Origin: Citrobacter amalonaticus
Lineage (GTDB): Bacteria > Pseudomonadota > Gammaproteobacteria > Enterobacterales > Enterobacteriaceae
Direction of reading: 5' to 3'
Assembly (NCBI RefSeq): GCF_001559075.2
Contig: NZ_CP014015.2
Location: forward strand, 3,534,001 to 3,598,000
Length of the DNA: 64,000 nucleotides
Below, one piece after another: positions 16,916 through 25,799 of the stretch (the stretch's first letter is position 1; every line of letters begins with the position of its first letter). The notes under the pieces were generated by a model. That model had not been told where the DNA came from and did no database searches. It saw nothing but the letters and a program-made list of their open reading frames with translations. Made by a program: the position numbers and the translations under genes.

Positions 16916-17983
16916 TCCCGTCGTGGCCGCTATTACCAGTAGCGGCCACAAGCTTCCCCAGACAATCTGCAAACTCGCATCTTTCAAATAGATCTGCTTG
17001 GTGATATCCGTGAAGTGACGGATCGGGTTTATCCACGTCAGATTCTGCAACCAGACCGGCATGTTCTCGACCGGAGAGACGTAGCCCGACAGTAAAATCG
17101 CCGGCATCATAAAGACGAATACACCGATAAACGCCTGCTGCTGCGTGGAGCAGAGTGAGGAGATCAGCAGGCCAAATCCCACCAGCGACAGCCCGTAAAT
17201 CACCATCGTGAAGTAAAACAGCGCCAGCGACCCGGCAAACGGGATCTGATACGCCCAGATACCAACTGCCAGCACAATAGAGGCCTGGCCGGTGGCCACA
17301 ATCAGTGCAGGAACCGCTTTACCGATAAATATTTGCCAGGTGGTGAGCGGGGAGACCAACAGCTGATCCAGCGTGCCCTGTTCGCGCTCGCGCGCTACGG
17401 ACAGCGAGGTGACGATCATCACGCCAATGGTCGTGATCATCGCGATCAGTGAGGGCACCACAAACCATTTGTAGTCGAGATTAGGGTTGTACCAGTTGCG
17501 AACCACCAGCTCGCTGTTATTCGGCTTCGGCTTGCCTTCCATCAGCTCCTGCTGGTAGTTCTTCACGATTTGCTGAAGATAGTTGGCGGCGATCTGCGCG
17601 CTGTTCGAGTTACGACCATCAAGGATTAACTGCATGGGCGCAGACTGAAAGGTATCCAGATTGCGCGAGAAATCCGCCGGAAAACGCACCAGCAGCAGCG
17701 CCTTTTGCGTATCGATCGTGGGCTGAATTTCCTGCGGGCTTTTCAGTAACAGGATGTGGGTAAAGGCTTTGGCGCGGGCAAAGCGCTGGGTCAGCTCAAC
17801 CGAGTGCTTCCCGTTGTCTTCGTTATAGATGGCGATGGTGGCGTTAGTGACTTCCAGCGTCGCGGCAAAGGGAAACAGAAGCACCTGAATCAGCACCGGC
17901 AGAATCAGGATCGCGCGGGTTTGCGGCTCGCGTAACAGCGACTGCAGTTCTTTGCGAATTAACGTCCATAAACGATGAAACAT
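16877..17983 (-). CDS. ybhR: ABC exporter permease YbhR
   Basis: YbhR (368 residues) is an ABC-2 type permease: one N-terminal helix, a large periplasmic domain (residues about 45-175), then five C-terminal helices. With YbhS and the ATPase YbhF it forms the YbhFSR exporter, linked in E. coli to drug and Na+/Li+ efflux. MFHRLWTLIRKEL marks the start at 17983; the longer frame to 18046 runs through a REP element. It ends inside the tail of ybhQ on the other strand. Confidence 0.94.
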   Translation of the reverse strand: MFHRLWTLIRKELQSLLREPQTRAILILPVLIQVLLFPFAATLEVTNATIAIYNEDNGKHSVELTQRFARAKAFTHILLLKSPQEIQPTIDTQKALLLVRFPADFSRNLDTFQSAPMQLILDGRNSNSAQIAANYLQQIVKNYQQELMEGKPKPNNSELVVRNWYNPNLDYKWFVVPSLIAMITTIGVMIVTSLSVAREREQGTLDQLLVSPLTTWQIFIGKAVPALIVATGQASIVLAVGIWAYQIPFAGSLALFYFTMVIYGLSLVGFGLLISSLCSTQQQAFIGVFVFMMPAILLSGYVSPVENMPVWLQNLTWINPIRHFTDITKQIYLKDASLQIVWGSLWPLLVIAATTGSAAYAMFRRKIM

Positions 17984-18013
17984 AGTGTTGCCCTTATACC
18001 CGATGAAGCACCT

Positions 18014-18045
18014 CGTAGGCCTGATAAGCGCAGCGCCATCAGGCA
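18014..18045. repeat. REP-type element inside the ybhSR operon
   Basis: CGTAGGCCTGATAAGCGCAGC followed by GCCATCAGGC forms an imperfect palindrome in the 79-base gap between ybhS and ybhR. The other junctions of this operon overlap, so this spacer stands out. Confidence 0.8.
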
Positions 18046-18062
18046 CACTGCCTTTTATTACA

Positions 18063-19196
18063 TCAATCCAGCCGACGTTTGGTTTTTATCCATGTCAGAC
18101 CAATAAACATCACCGCCGAGGCTACCAAAAACAGCACGTTGACAATCAGCACCACCGGAATATTACCGGCGAGAAACAGGCTTTGCAGGGTACTGACGAA
18201 GTAGCGTGCCGGAATAATGTAGGTCACCGCACGGATCACCGCAGGCATACTGTCTATCTGGAAGATAAAACCTGACAGCATAATTGACGGCAAAAAGGCG
18301 GCGTTAAGCGCCACCTGGGCGGCATTAAACTGGTTGCGGGTGATGGTAGAGATCAACAGTCCCATCCCCAGCGTACTGAGCAAAAAAAGGCTGGTGATGA
18401 AAAACAGCAGCAGCAGCGATCCGCGATACGGGACGCCGAGAACAAACACCGATACCAGCATACACAGCAGCATCGCCAGCATGCCGAGGAAGTAGTAGGG
18501 GATGAGCTTGCACAGCAACAGCTCGGCGCGCGTCACTTCCGTAGAGAGCAACGCTTCCATGGTCCCGCGTTCCCATTCACGCGCCACCACCAGTGAGGTG
18601 AGGATTGCGCCGATTACCGTCATGATGATGGTCACCGCGCCAGGGATAATAAAATGCTGGCTGATTGCCGCCGGATTAAACCAGTAGCGGGTCTGCACCT
18701 CAATCAGCGGTTCAAACGTTTCCCCGCGATCTTCCGCCCGTTGCATCTGCCAGATTTGCCAGATCCCTTCCACATAGCCCTGCACGAAGTTGGCGGTATT
18801 GGGTTCACTGCCGTCAGTGATGACCTGAATGGGCGCGGTGTCGTTGGCGCGCGCCATCTGCTGGGCGAAATCGACCGGAATCACCACCAGGCCGCGAATA
18901 CGCCCGGCCTGCATCTTTTCAATCAGCGCCTGGCGATTATCGCTAATGGTGGCGTCGATGTACGGCGAGCCGGTCATCGCATGGGTAAAGTCCAGCGCCT
19001 CTTCGCTTTGCTGCTCAAGCAGGATCCCCACCCGCAGCTTGCTGGAGTCAAGGTTAATGCCGTAGCCAAAAATAAACAGCAGCAGCAGTGGGATCACCAC
19101 GGCGATCAGCCAGCTACTGGGATCGCGGACGATCTGCCGCGTCTCTTTGACGCACAGCGCCCGTACGCGACGCCAGGAGAGAAGGCGGTTACGCAT
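18063..19196 (-). CDS. ybhS: ABC exporter permease YbhS
   Basis: YbhS (377 residues) is the second ABC-2 permease of YbhFSR, with the same layout as YbhR: helix near residues 29-47, an extracytoplasmic domain, then about five helices. SWLIAVVIPLLLLFIFGYGI and MLSGFIFQIDSMP are family segments. MRNRLLSWRR at 19196 gives the E. coli length; a second ATG at 19202 adds two residues and cannot be excluded. It overlaps ybhF by eight bases. Confidence 0.93.
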   Translation of the reverse strand: MRNRLLSWRRVRALCVKETRQIVRDPSSWLIAVVIPLLLLFIFGYGINLDSSKLRVGILLEQQSEEALDFTHAMTGSPYIDATISDNRQALIEKMQAGRIRGLVVIPVDFAQQMARANDTAPIQVITDGSEPNTANFVQGYVEGIWQIWQMQRAEDRGETFEPLIEVQTRYWFNPAAISQHFIIPGAVTIIMTVIGAILTSLVVAREWERGTMEALLSTEVTRAELLLCKLIPYYFLGMLAMLLCMLVSVFVLGVPYRGSLLLLFFITSLFLLSTLGMGLLISTITRNQFNAAQVALNAAFLPSIMLSGFIFQIDSMPAVIRAVTYIIPARYFVSTLQSLFLAGNIPVVLIVNVLFLVASAVMFIGLTWIKTKRRLD

Positions 19197-20925
19197 TGGC
19201 ATGCTCCTTATCCCAGTCGTTAATCAGCCGGATAAAAGCCTGCTCCATGGTCGGGTCCGGCGTGTCATCATCGGCGGCCTGCGCTTTCAGATCGTCCGGC
19301 GTGCCGCTGGCAATCAATTTCCCGCGATAGACCAGGCCGATACGGTCGCAATATTCCGCTTCGTCCATAAAGTGCGTGGTCACCATCACCGTCACGCCTT
19401 TTTCCACCATGCTGTTGATATGCAGCCAGAACTCGCGGCGGGTGAGGGGATCGACGCCTGAAGTGGGTTCATCGAGAAACAGGATGTCCGGTTCATGCAT
19501 CAGCGAACAGGCCAGCGCCAGACGCTGCTTAAAGCCCAGTGGCAGTTCGTCGGTAGCATGCGAGGCGATACTCTTCAGGCCAAACGCCTCGCTCATACGG
19601 GCAATTTTTTCGTTCTGCGCGCGTCCCCGCAGGCCATAAACGCCGGAGAAAAAGCGCAGGTTTTGCTCCACCGTCAGGTTGCCGTAGAGCGAGAATTTTT
19701 GCGCCATATAGCCCAGATGCTGGCGTGCTTTGCCGGAGCTGACCTTCAGATCCATGTCCAGCACCAGCGCTTTTCCGGATGTGGGTACTAACAGGCCGCA
19801 CATCATTTTAAAGGTCGTCGATTTGCCCGCGCCGTTGGGGCCCAGCAGGCCAAAAATTTCACCACGCTGGACGGCAAAATCGACGTGGTCGGTGGCGGCG
19901 AAGTCGCCAAATTTCTTGGTCAGCGCTTTCGCTTCAATCACCGTTTCACCCGGCGTTCCCTCTACGGTATGCAGAATGGCACCCAGCGGTGATTCAGAGG
20001 TCGCGGCACCGCCCAGCAGATCGATAAACGCGTCTTCGAAGCGTGGCGCCGTCTCGCTGATGTCGATCTCCGGCATGCCGTTGGCATGGCGAATGTCGTC
20101 CGCCGTGGCCTCTTTTTTCAGGATCAGACGCACCGATTTCCCCTGGATCATACCGTTGCTGACCTGCGGCAGTTTTAACGCCCGCTGGAGCAGTTTACGG
20201 TTGTTTTCCTGCGGGCTGTGCATCAAAAAACTACGTCCCGCCATGGTTTGCGTCAGTTGGGTTGGCTCCCCCTGATACAGCAGTTCGCCTTCGTTCATCA
20301 GCAGCACGTCCCGACACTGTTCGGCTTCATCCAGATAGGAGGTGCTCCACAGGATCAGCATCCCGTCGCCCGCCAGTTCGTGCACCATCTGCCACAGTTC
20401 GCGACGTGAAATCGGATCAACGCCGACGCCAGGTTCATCCAGCAGCAGCACTTTAGGTTCGCCGACCAGCGTACAGGCCAGCCCCAGCTTCTGTTTCATC
20501 CCGCCGGACAGTTTTCCCGCCAGACGCCCGGTAAACGGGCCGAGCGAGGTAAACTCCAGCAGGCGGGCAAAGGTTTTTTCTCGTACCTCGCCCGTCACGC
20601 TGCGTAAATCCGCGTACAGGTTGAGGTTCTCCATCACGGTGAGATCCTCATACAGACCGAATTTCTGCGGCATGTAACCGAGCACGGCGTGCAGTGCGCT
20701 GTCGTTTTTGATCGGATCAAAGCCAATCACCGTCGCGCTGCCACCATCCGGCTTCAGCAAGCCCGCCAGCATTCGCATCAGCGTGGTTTTCCCGGCACCA
20801 TCCGGCCCCACCAGACCGGTTACATACCCGGCGTGAATCGTACAGTCGAGTGGGGCGACCGCCGGTTTTTCCAGTCCGGCAAAACGCTTAGTCAGCCCGC
20901 TTAGCGTGATGACGGCGTCATTCAT
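19189..20925 (-). CDS. ybhF: ABC exporter ATPase YbhF (tandem domains)
   Basis: YbhF (578 residues) holds two ABC ATPase domains in one chain. Domain 1 has GPDGAGKTT (40-48) and LSGGMKQKLGLA; domain 2 has GPNGAGKST and the variant signature LPLGFKQRLALA in place of LSGGQ. A degenerate second signature means the two ATP sites may not be equivalent. It powers the YbhS/YbhR permeases, with YbhG as the periplasmic adaptor. It overlaps ybhG by eight bases and ybhS by eight. Confidence 0.95.
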   Translation of the reverse strand: MNDAVITLSGLTKRFAGLEKPAVAPLDCTIHAGYVTGLVGPDGAGKTTLMRMLAGLLKPDGGSATVIGFDPIKNDSALHAVLGYMPQKFGLYEDLTVMENLNLYADLRSVTGEVREKTFARLLEFTSLGPFTGRLAGKLSGGMKQKLGLACTLVGEPKVLLLDEPGVGVDPISRRELWQMVHELAGDGMLILWSTSYLDEAEQCRDVLLMNEGELLYQGEPTQLTQTMAGRSFLMHSPQENNRKLLQRALKLPQVSNGMIQGKSVRLILKKEATADDIRHANGMPEIDISETAPRFEDAFIDLLGGAATSESPLGAILHTVEGTPGETVIEAKALTKKFGDFAATDHVDFAVQRGEIFGLLGPNGAGKSTTFKMMCGLLVPTSGKALVLDMDLKVSSGKARQHLGYMAQKFSLYGNLTVEQNLRFFSGVYGLRGRAQNEKIARMSEAFGLKSIASHATDELPLGFKQRLALACSLMHEPDILFLDEPTSGVDPLTRREFWLHINSMVEKGVTVMVTTHFMDEAEYCDRIGLVYRGKLIASGTPDDLKAQAADDDTPDPTMEQAFIRLINDWDKEHANA

Positions 20926-21913
20926 GTCCAGCCTCGTTGCCGAACTTCACCGTCACCGGCATGCCCTGGCGCAGGGCGTCGTCGGCATCGGTGACCACAA
21001 TGCGCAGACGGTAAACCAGATCGGTACGCAGGTCTGGCGTCTCTACCGTTTTCGGAGTGAATTCTGCCGTCGGAGAGACAAAACCGATTTTACCGTGGTA
21101 AGGCTTGTCGGGACGTCCATCGGTGTACAGCAGGATTTCGCGTCCCGGCTGTGCCTGAGAGAGATGACGTTCGTCGACGTAGGCGCGCACCCAGACCGGT
21201 CGGGTGAGGGAGAGCGTCAGCACGGTGCCTCCTGCGCTGAGCATGCTGCCAGGTTCGACCGCACGGGTTAACAGCGTGCCGTTCGACGGAGCGACAAGCG
21301 TGGTGTCATGGAGGTCGAGTTCCGCCTGTGCCAGCTGTGCCTGCGCCTGTTCAAGGCTGGCTTTCGCCTGGGCGATATCCTGTTCGCGATTACCGGAACG
21401 GTACTGACTCAGTTTGTCCTGCGCGGATTTCAACGTGGCCAGCGCCTGGTCGCGGGAAGAACGGGCGTTTTCCAGATCGTTAGCGGAAATGGTGCGGCTT
21501 TTCCACAACCCCTGCTGGCGGTTGTAGAAATTCTGCGCGTAATCATAGGCTGCCTGGGCCTGTTTCACCGCTGCCGCAGCCTGGGCGATCTCTTCCTGAC
21601 GATAGCCCGCCAGCATCAAATCGTACTGGGCCTGGGCGACGGAAACGCCCGCTTTTGCCTGCATCAGGGCGTTCTCATAGGGAGCATGATCCAGTTCGCC
21701 CAGCACCTGTCCCGTTTTAATGGCATCTCCTTCATCCACCGCCAGCGATGCGAGTCGACCACCGACACGAAAGCTGAGGTTAACGGTACGGATGTCCACG
21801 TTGCCGTAGAGCGTCAGCCCGTTATCCTGTCGACTTTGATACCACCATGTGCCACCGGCAATCACGGCGAGCAGTGCCGCAATCACCAGCCCGATAACGA
21901 CAGGTTTTTTCAT
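20918..21913 (-). CDS. ybhG: membrane fusion protein YbhG
   Basis: YbhG (331 residues) is a HlyD-type periplasmic adaptor. An N-terminal membrane anchor (residues about 7-24) is followed by a biotinyl-lipoyl half-motif, a long coiled coil rich in Ala and Gln (about 75-190) and a beta-barrel domain with VWVRAYVDERHL. It would link YbhFSR to an outer-membrane channel such as TolC. Its ATG shares one base with the cecR stop. Confidence 0.94.
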   Translation of the reverse strand: MKKPVVIGLVIAALLAVIAGGTWWYQSRQDNGLTLYGNVDIRTVNLSFRVGGRLASLAVDEGDAIKTGQVLGELDHAPYENALMQAKAGVSVAQAQYDLMLAGYRQEEIAQAAAAVKQAQAAYDYAQNFYNRQQGLWKSRTISANDLENARSSRDQALATLKSAQDKLSQYRSGNREQDIAQAKASLEQAQAQLAQAELDLHDTTLVAPSNGTLLTRAVEPGSMLSAGGTVLTLSLTRPVWVRAYVDERHLSQAQPGREILLYTDGRPDKPYHGKIGFVSPTAEFTPKTVETPDLRTDLVYRLRIVVTDADDALRQGMPVTVKFGNEAGHE

Positions 21914-22587
21914 CAGTCCAGACTCCTTTGCGATAACCCTTGCAGAATAAGATCGATATGACAGGTCACGGTCTGCGTAATCAGTGCGGTTTTTTCTTCA
22001 TCAAACTGCGACCAGCCGGTACGTAACAAAATGGTTTCTTTACCGAGACGGAATGCCAGCACTTCGCCGAGCAGCGCGTGGGTATGCAGAATCATGCGCG
22101 TATCGCTGGCGTCGCAGCCGGTATACGCGGCGATAAGACGGGTCAGATGACTGTGCAGCGGCTCAATAACCTGCTCGTGCACCCGTTGATAGGCCGCGGT
22201 AGGGGAGAGCTGTTCACGCGAGATAAATTTGCTCAGATTGACGGTGTCATCCTGGGTCAACAGCATGATCATGTTTTTGCAGGCGCGCAGAATCAGCTCG
22301 CGCATGGCCGCACGGTCGGGGTGGGGCTCGGCGAATAAGCGTTCGGCTTCTTCCGCGTGCGGCCGAAACTGCCCGCCAATAAAATCGGCAATCCACTGGG
22401 CGCAGGCGAGGTATAAATCCTCTTTTGAGCCAAAATAGTAGGTAATGGCGGCAATATTTTGCCCGGCCTGCGCGGCAATGTCGCGGGTGGTGGCGTGCAG
22501 GCCATATTCGCCAAACTGTGCCAGTGCGGCGGCAATCAGCTGGCTTTTGGCCTGTTCACCTTTCGTGGTCATGGTGGGCGTATTCAT
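21913..22587 (-). CDS. cecR: TetR-family regulator CecR
   Basis: CecR (YbiH, 224 residues) has an N-terminal helix-turn-helix (about residues 27-60: TTRDIAAQAGQNIAAITYYFG) and a C-terminal ligand domain with HTHALLGEVLAFRL. In E. coli it controls the ybhG-ybhFSR operon and rhlE and affects sensitivity to cefoperazone and chloramphenicol. It is the first gene of that operon here. The ATG at 22587 is chosen over the GTG one codon earlier. A perfect palindrome lies 13 bases upstream. Confidence 0.94.
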   Translation of the reverse strand: MNTPTMTTKGEQAKSQLIAAALAQFGEYGLHATTRDIAAQAGQNIAAITYYFGSKEDLYLACAQWIADFIGGQFRPHAEEAERLFAEPHPDRAAMRELILRACKNMIMLLTQDDTVNLSKFISREQLSPTAAYQRVHEQVIEPLHSHLTRLIAAYTGCDASDTRMILHTHALLGEVLAFRLGKETILLRTGWSQFDEEKTALITQTVTCHIDLILQGLSQRSLD

Positions 22588-22600
22588 CACGCGACCTAAT

Positions 22601-22624
22601 TCTTAATCAATCGATTGATTAAGA
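22601..22624. promoter_or_regulatory. CecR operator, 24-base palindrome
   Basis: Perfect palindrome with half-site TCTTAATCAATC, lying between divergent cecR and rhlE. The size and symmetry fit a TetR-family operator, and the location fits control of both genes. Confidence 0.85.
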
Positions 22625-22818
22625 TTATGACTGAATATTCTCCTTGTCCAGTCTGGTCGTTTATTTTGTCTTTTCCAGTGACAGGGATAATTTATGCGGT
22701 GTGTCACAAAAACTGCTACACTCCGCCCCTTCATGACATTGTGGTTTTTGTCATTCCCAAATTGTATGCATCTCCCTGAAAACGACACCGGGAACGGTCG
22801 GGGCGGTTCGGAGTAGTT

Positions 22819-24195
22819 ATGTCTTTTGATTCCCTGGGTTTAAATCCTGATATTCTGCGCGCCATTGCCGAGCAGGGTTACCGTGAACCTACCCCTATTC
22901 AGCAACAGGCGATCCCCGCCGTGCTGGAAGGTCGCGACCTGATGGCGAGTGCGCAGACCGGTACCGGTAAAACGGCGGGCTTTACGCTGCCGCTGTTACA
23001 GCACCTTATTACCAAACAGCCGCACGGCAAGGCACGTCGCCCGGTGCGGGCGCTGATCCTGACGCCGACGCGTGAACTGGCGGCGCAGATTGGTGAAAAC
23101 GTCCGTGATTACAGCAAGTATCTGAACATTCGTTCGCTGGTGGTTTTTGGCGGCGTGAGTATTAACCCGCAGATGATGAAACTGCGTGGTGGCGTCGATG
23201 TGCTGGTGGCAACGCCGGGCCGCTTGCTGGACCTGGAACACCAGAACGCGGTGAAGCTGGACCAGATTGAGATTCTGGTACTGGATGAAGCGGACCGTAT
23301 GCTGGATATGGGCTTTATTCACGATATTCGCCGGGTGTTAGCGAAACTGCCGGCGAAGCGTCAGAACCTGCTGTTTTCCGCGACGTTCTCTGATGAGATC
23401 AAGGCGCTGGCTGAAAAGCTGTTGCATAACCCGCTGGAAATTGAAGTGGCGCGTCGCAACACGGCGTCTGAGCAGGTGACGCAGCACGTCCATTTTGTCG
23501 ATAAGAAACGCAAGCGCGAACTGTTGTCGCAGATGATCGGTCAGGGCAACTGGCAGCAGGTGCTGGTCTTTACCCGCACCAAACACGGCGCTAATCACCT
23601 GGCGGAACAGCTCAACAAAGATGGTATCCGCAGCGCAGCAATCCACGGTAACAAGAGCCAGGGAGCGCGTACCCGTGCGCTGGCGGATTTTAAATCAGGC
23701 GATATCCGCGTGCTGGTGGCGACTGACATTGCAGCGCGCGGTCTGGATATCGAAGAACTGCCGCACGTGGTGAACTACGAGCTGCCGAACGTTCCGGAAG
23801 ATTATGTGCACCGTATCGGCCGTACCGGTCGTGCTGCGGCGACGGGTGAAGCGCTGTCGCTGGTTTGTGTTGATGAACACAAACTGCTGCGTGACATTGA
23901 AAAACTGCTGAAAAAAGAGATCCCGCGTATTACTACGCCGGGCTACGAGCCGGATCCATCGATTAAAGCTGAGCCGATCCAGAATGGTCGTCAGCAGCGT
24001 AGCGGCGGTGGCGGCGGTCGAGGCCGCGGTCAGGGACAAGGGCAGGGCGCGGGTCGTGCTCAGCAGCCGCGTCGTCAGGACGGTGGCGCGCCAAAAGTCG
24101 GCGCTAAACCTTCACGCCGCACAGGCGATGCGAAACCGGCAGGCGAAAAGCCCCGTCCGCCGCGTCGTCCACGCAGAATTACGCCAGTACAGTAA
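22819..24195 (+). CDS. rhlE: ATP-dependent RNA helicase RhlE
   Basis: RhlE (458 residues; E. coli about 454) is a DEAD-box helicase linked to ribosome assembly. Motifs in order: Q-motif PTPIQQQAIP (about 25-34), AQTGTGKT (45-52), PTRELA, TPGR, DEAD, SAT, DIAARGLDI and HRIGRTGR. After residue about 385 comes a basic glycine/arginine/glutamine-rich tail that binds RNA without sequence specificity. It is divergent from cecR and shares the palindrome upstream. No typical rho-independent terminator was found before the structured repeats. Confidence 0.96.
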   Translation: MSFDSLGLNPDILRAIAEQGYREPTPIQQQAIPAVLEGRDLMASAQTGTGKTAGFTLPLLQHLITKQPHGKARRPVRALILTPTRELAAQIGENVRDYSKYLNIRSLVVFGGVSINPQMMKLRGGVDVLVATPGRLLDLEHQNAVKLDQIEILVLDEADRMLDMGFIHDIRRVLAKLPAKRQNLLFSATFSDEIKALAEKLLHNPLEIEVARRNTASEQVTQHVHFVDKKRKRELLSQMIGQGNWQQVLVFTRTKHGANHLAEQLNKDGIRSAAIHGNKSQGARTRALADFKSGDIRVLVATDIAARGLDIEELPHVVNYELPNVPEDYVHRIGRTGRAAATGEALSLVCVDEHKLLRDIEKLLKKEIPRITTPGYEPDPSIKAEPIQNGRQQRSGGGGGRGRGQGQGQGAGRAQQPRRQDGGAPKVGAKPSRRTGDAKPAGEKPRPPRRPRRITPVQ

Positions 24196-24230
24196 GGGGG
24201 CAGGGGAACCTGATACTCTGAGAAATGTTA

Positions 24231-24480
24231 CGTTCACTCTATATTCAGTGGTTCTCTGAAACCGCAGTACACGTGAACGTGCAAGGGAGGCTCACCGCCG
24301 CCTCCCTTGCAACCCTGGCTCCCGGCCGGGAAAATCGCCACTTCGTGGTCCATTCGCCTTATGTCGTCTGCCTGTCGGGTCGGGGCCGAGCCTGCATCCC
24401 TGCAGGCCGTCCCCTCCGCCCGCTTCCCTGCGGGCGGACCCGGTCAGCCGTCAACGGCTCATCGATTTTCACGCCGGACC
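24231..24480 (+). repeat. structured intergenic repeat, copy 1
   Basis: About 250 bases that fold into nested hairpins: CGTTCAC/GTGAACG (24231-24237 with 24273-24279), GCAAGGGAGG/CCTCCCTTGC (24281-24290 with 24301-24310), CCAC-TTC-GTGG (24338-24348), CCTGCA/TGCAGG (24391-24406) and TCCGCCCGC/GCGGGCGGA (24415-24423 with 24430-24438). The long-range stem GAAAATCG/CGATTTTC (24330-24337 with 24463-24470) closes the central hairpins. It is related to the inverted copy at 24564-24811. Short reading frames here have no ribosome sites and are not called as genes. I do not recognise it as REP or ERIC. Confidence 0.75.
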
Positions 24481-24563
24481 AACGGCATCGCTTCGATTCT
24501 CAGCCTTTCAGGTAAATTCATTTCGCTGTAAAAAGTAAACCGCTCAGGTGGTCAGGTGTGGAT

Positions 24564-24811
24564 GGGGCCGACTGAAAATTGCCGACGCGTTTCCGTAAGG
24601 CCGGGGAACCCGCAAGGATGCGGGTTCAGGGCGTGCGAAGCAGGGACGCTGAGTCGCGCCCGTCCCGGTAGCCTGGAGGAATAAGCGGAGGGCATCGCGA
24701 AGCGACAATTTTCCTGTCGGGAGCCTGGATTGTTAAGGAGGCGGCGACGAGCCTCCTTAACCCGTTCACTGGTGCTGGTGCACCAGACTAGCTGCGGACA
24801 TGAGGTGAACG
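24564..24811 (-). repeat. structured intergenic repeat, copy 2 (inverted)
   Basis: Read on the minus strand, this follows copy 1 in the same order with changed bases but kept pairing. The outer stem CGTTCAC/GTGAACG is at 24805-24811 with 24763-24769, and GTTAAGGAGGC/GCCTCCTTAAC at 24751-24761 with 24732-24742. The closing stem GAAAATTG/CAATTTTC is at 24706-24713 with 24574-24581, TCGC-TTC-GCGA at 24695-24705, and GAACCCGCA/TGCGGGTTC at 24619-24627 with 24606-24614. The outer loop also carries a CTGGTGCACCAG palindrome (24775-24786). The gap to copy 1 is about 80 bases. Confidence 0.75.
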
Positions 24812-24862
24812 GTACCCGTCCCAGAGGTGGCATATGCTTCGCAAAGCGAATACAACCCCCCC

Positions 24863-25597
24863 TCACTCCCCCGAATTCTGCGATTTCAACACAATAGAAC
24901 AGGTATATCTTCCCGCCGGGTGAATCGAAATCGTGGTCTCGAACACTTTTCCGTCACGATCCCGATAGCGTCGTACGATGCGCATCCCCGGAGAGTCGGG
25001 CTCGACATTCAGTATCTTCGCGATTTTCTTCGGTACGCCAACGGCGGTGATCGTCTGATGCACTTCGTGACTCTTAATTCCGTAGTGCGTTTCGATCAGA
25101 TCGCTAATCAGCGAGTGCGGATCGTCGCGGATAAACGCGCGCAGCCTGGAATAATCGGTGCTGGCGTAACTGTCCGTCCAGCAAATAGGCGCATCCGGGT
25201 TTTGCGCATCCTCGCGAATACTGGCGATATGCAGCCAGCGTGAACCAGGCGGGCAATCTATCAGCTGGGAAAGCTCAATATCCGCCACAATCTCATCGAT
25301 CTTTTTAATCACCCGCAGGTTGTTTTTCGCCAACAGCAGCAGATCTTCCAGATGCGACAGCGGATGGTTAACCCCGCTCGCCTGCGGTTCGCATACGCGC
25401 GTACCTGCGCCTTTACGTCGCGAAATCAACCCCTGTTCCGTTAATTCCCGCAGCGCTTCGCGCATGGTGTGACGGCTTACTTGCCAGGTTTCGCACAGTT
25501 CCATTTCTGTCGGAAACAGTGAACCGGGCGGGTAAGTTCCTGTCGAGATTTGATGGGCCAGTTCACGGGCTATCCGTTTGTACAGAGATTCTTTCAT
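24863..25597 (-). CDS. GntR/HutC-family transcriptional regulator
   Basis: A 244-residue regulator with an N-terminal winged helix (residues about 5-70: YKRIARELAHQI, then CETWQVSRHTMREALRELTEQG) and a C-terminal UTRA ligand domain of the HutC subfamily, ending SIHPAGRYTCSIVLKS. It is divergent from the lyase and transporter genes across a 202-base region with a strong inverted repeat, so it is very probably their local regulator. HutC-type sensors often bind a pathway substrate or intermediate, but the ligand is unknown. I do not recognise a named orthologue. It is absent from E. coli K-12 at this site. Confidence 0.85.
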   Translation of the reverse strand: MKESLYKRIARELAHQISTGTYPPGSLFPTEMELCETWQVSRHTMREALRELTEQGLISRRKGAGTRVCEPQASGVNHPLSHLEDLLLLAKNNLRVIKKIDEIVADIELSQLIDCPPGSRWLHIASIREDAQNPDAPICWTDSYASTDYSRLRAFIRDDPHSLISDLIETHYGIKSHEVHQTITAVGVPKKIAKILNVEPDSPGMRIVRRYRDRDGKVFETTISIHPAGRYTCSIVLKSQNSGE

Positions 25598-25677
25598 CGC
25601 AATTTCGTCAAATAATTAATGATCACAGTCACAAAAATGGGTACGGGCTATTCCATACATTCGTCATGATTATTATA

Positions 25678-25708
25678 AATGTCCGTACATTCTAAATGTA
25701 CGGACATT
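25678..25708. promoter_or_regulatory. candidate GntR operator
   Basis: Inverted repeat AATGTCCGTACATT (25678-25691) and AATGTACGGACATT (25695-25708) with a three-base spacer. A further half-site TGCGGACATT follows at 25717-25726. It lies between the divergent GntR gene and the lyase gene. Confidence 0.75.
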
Positions 25709-25799
25709 CATGTATGTGCGGACATTGTTGTTGTCCCGGTTGCGTTGTAAACCGGGTCAGACGCTCATCTTATCATTATCAGATTGAACCGGGGGATTT

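Noticed and set aside
24225..24866. Short frames of about 96-104 codons in the rhlE-GntR gap
   Set aside because: They follow the hairpins of the structured repeats, lack ribosome sites, and read across palindromes. The structure explains the region better than a protein.
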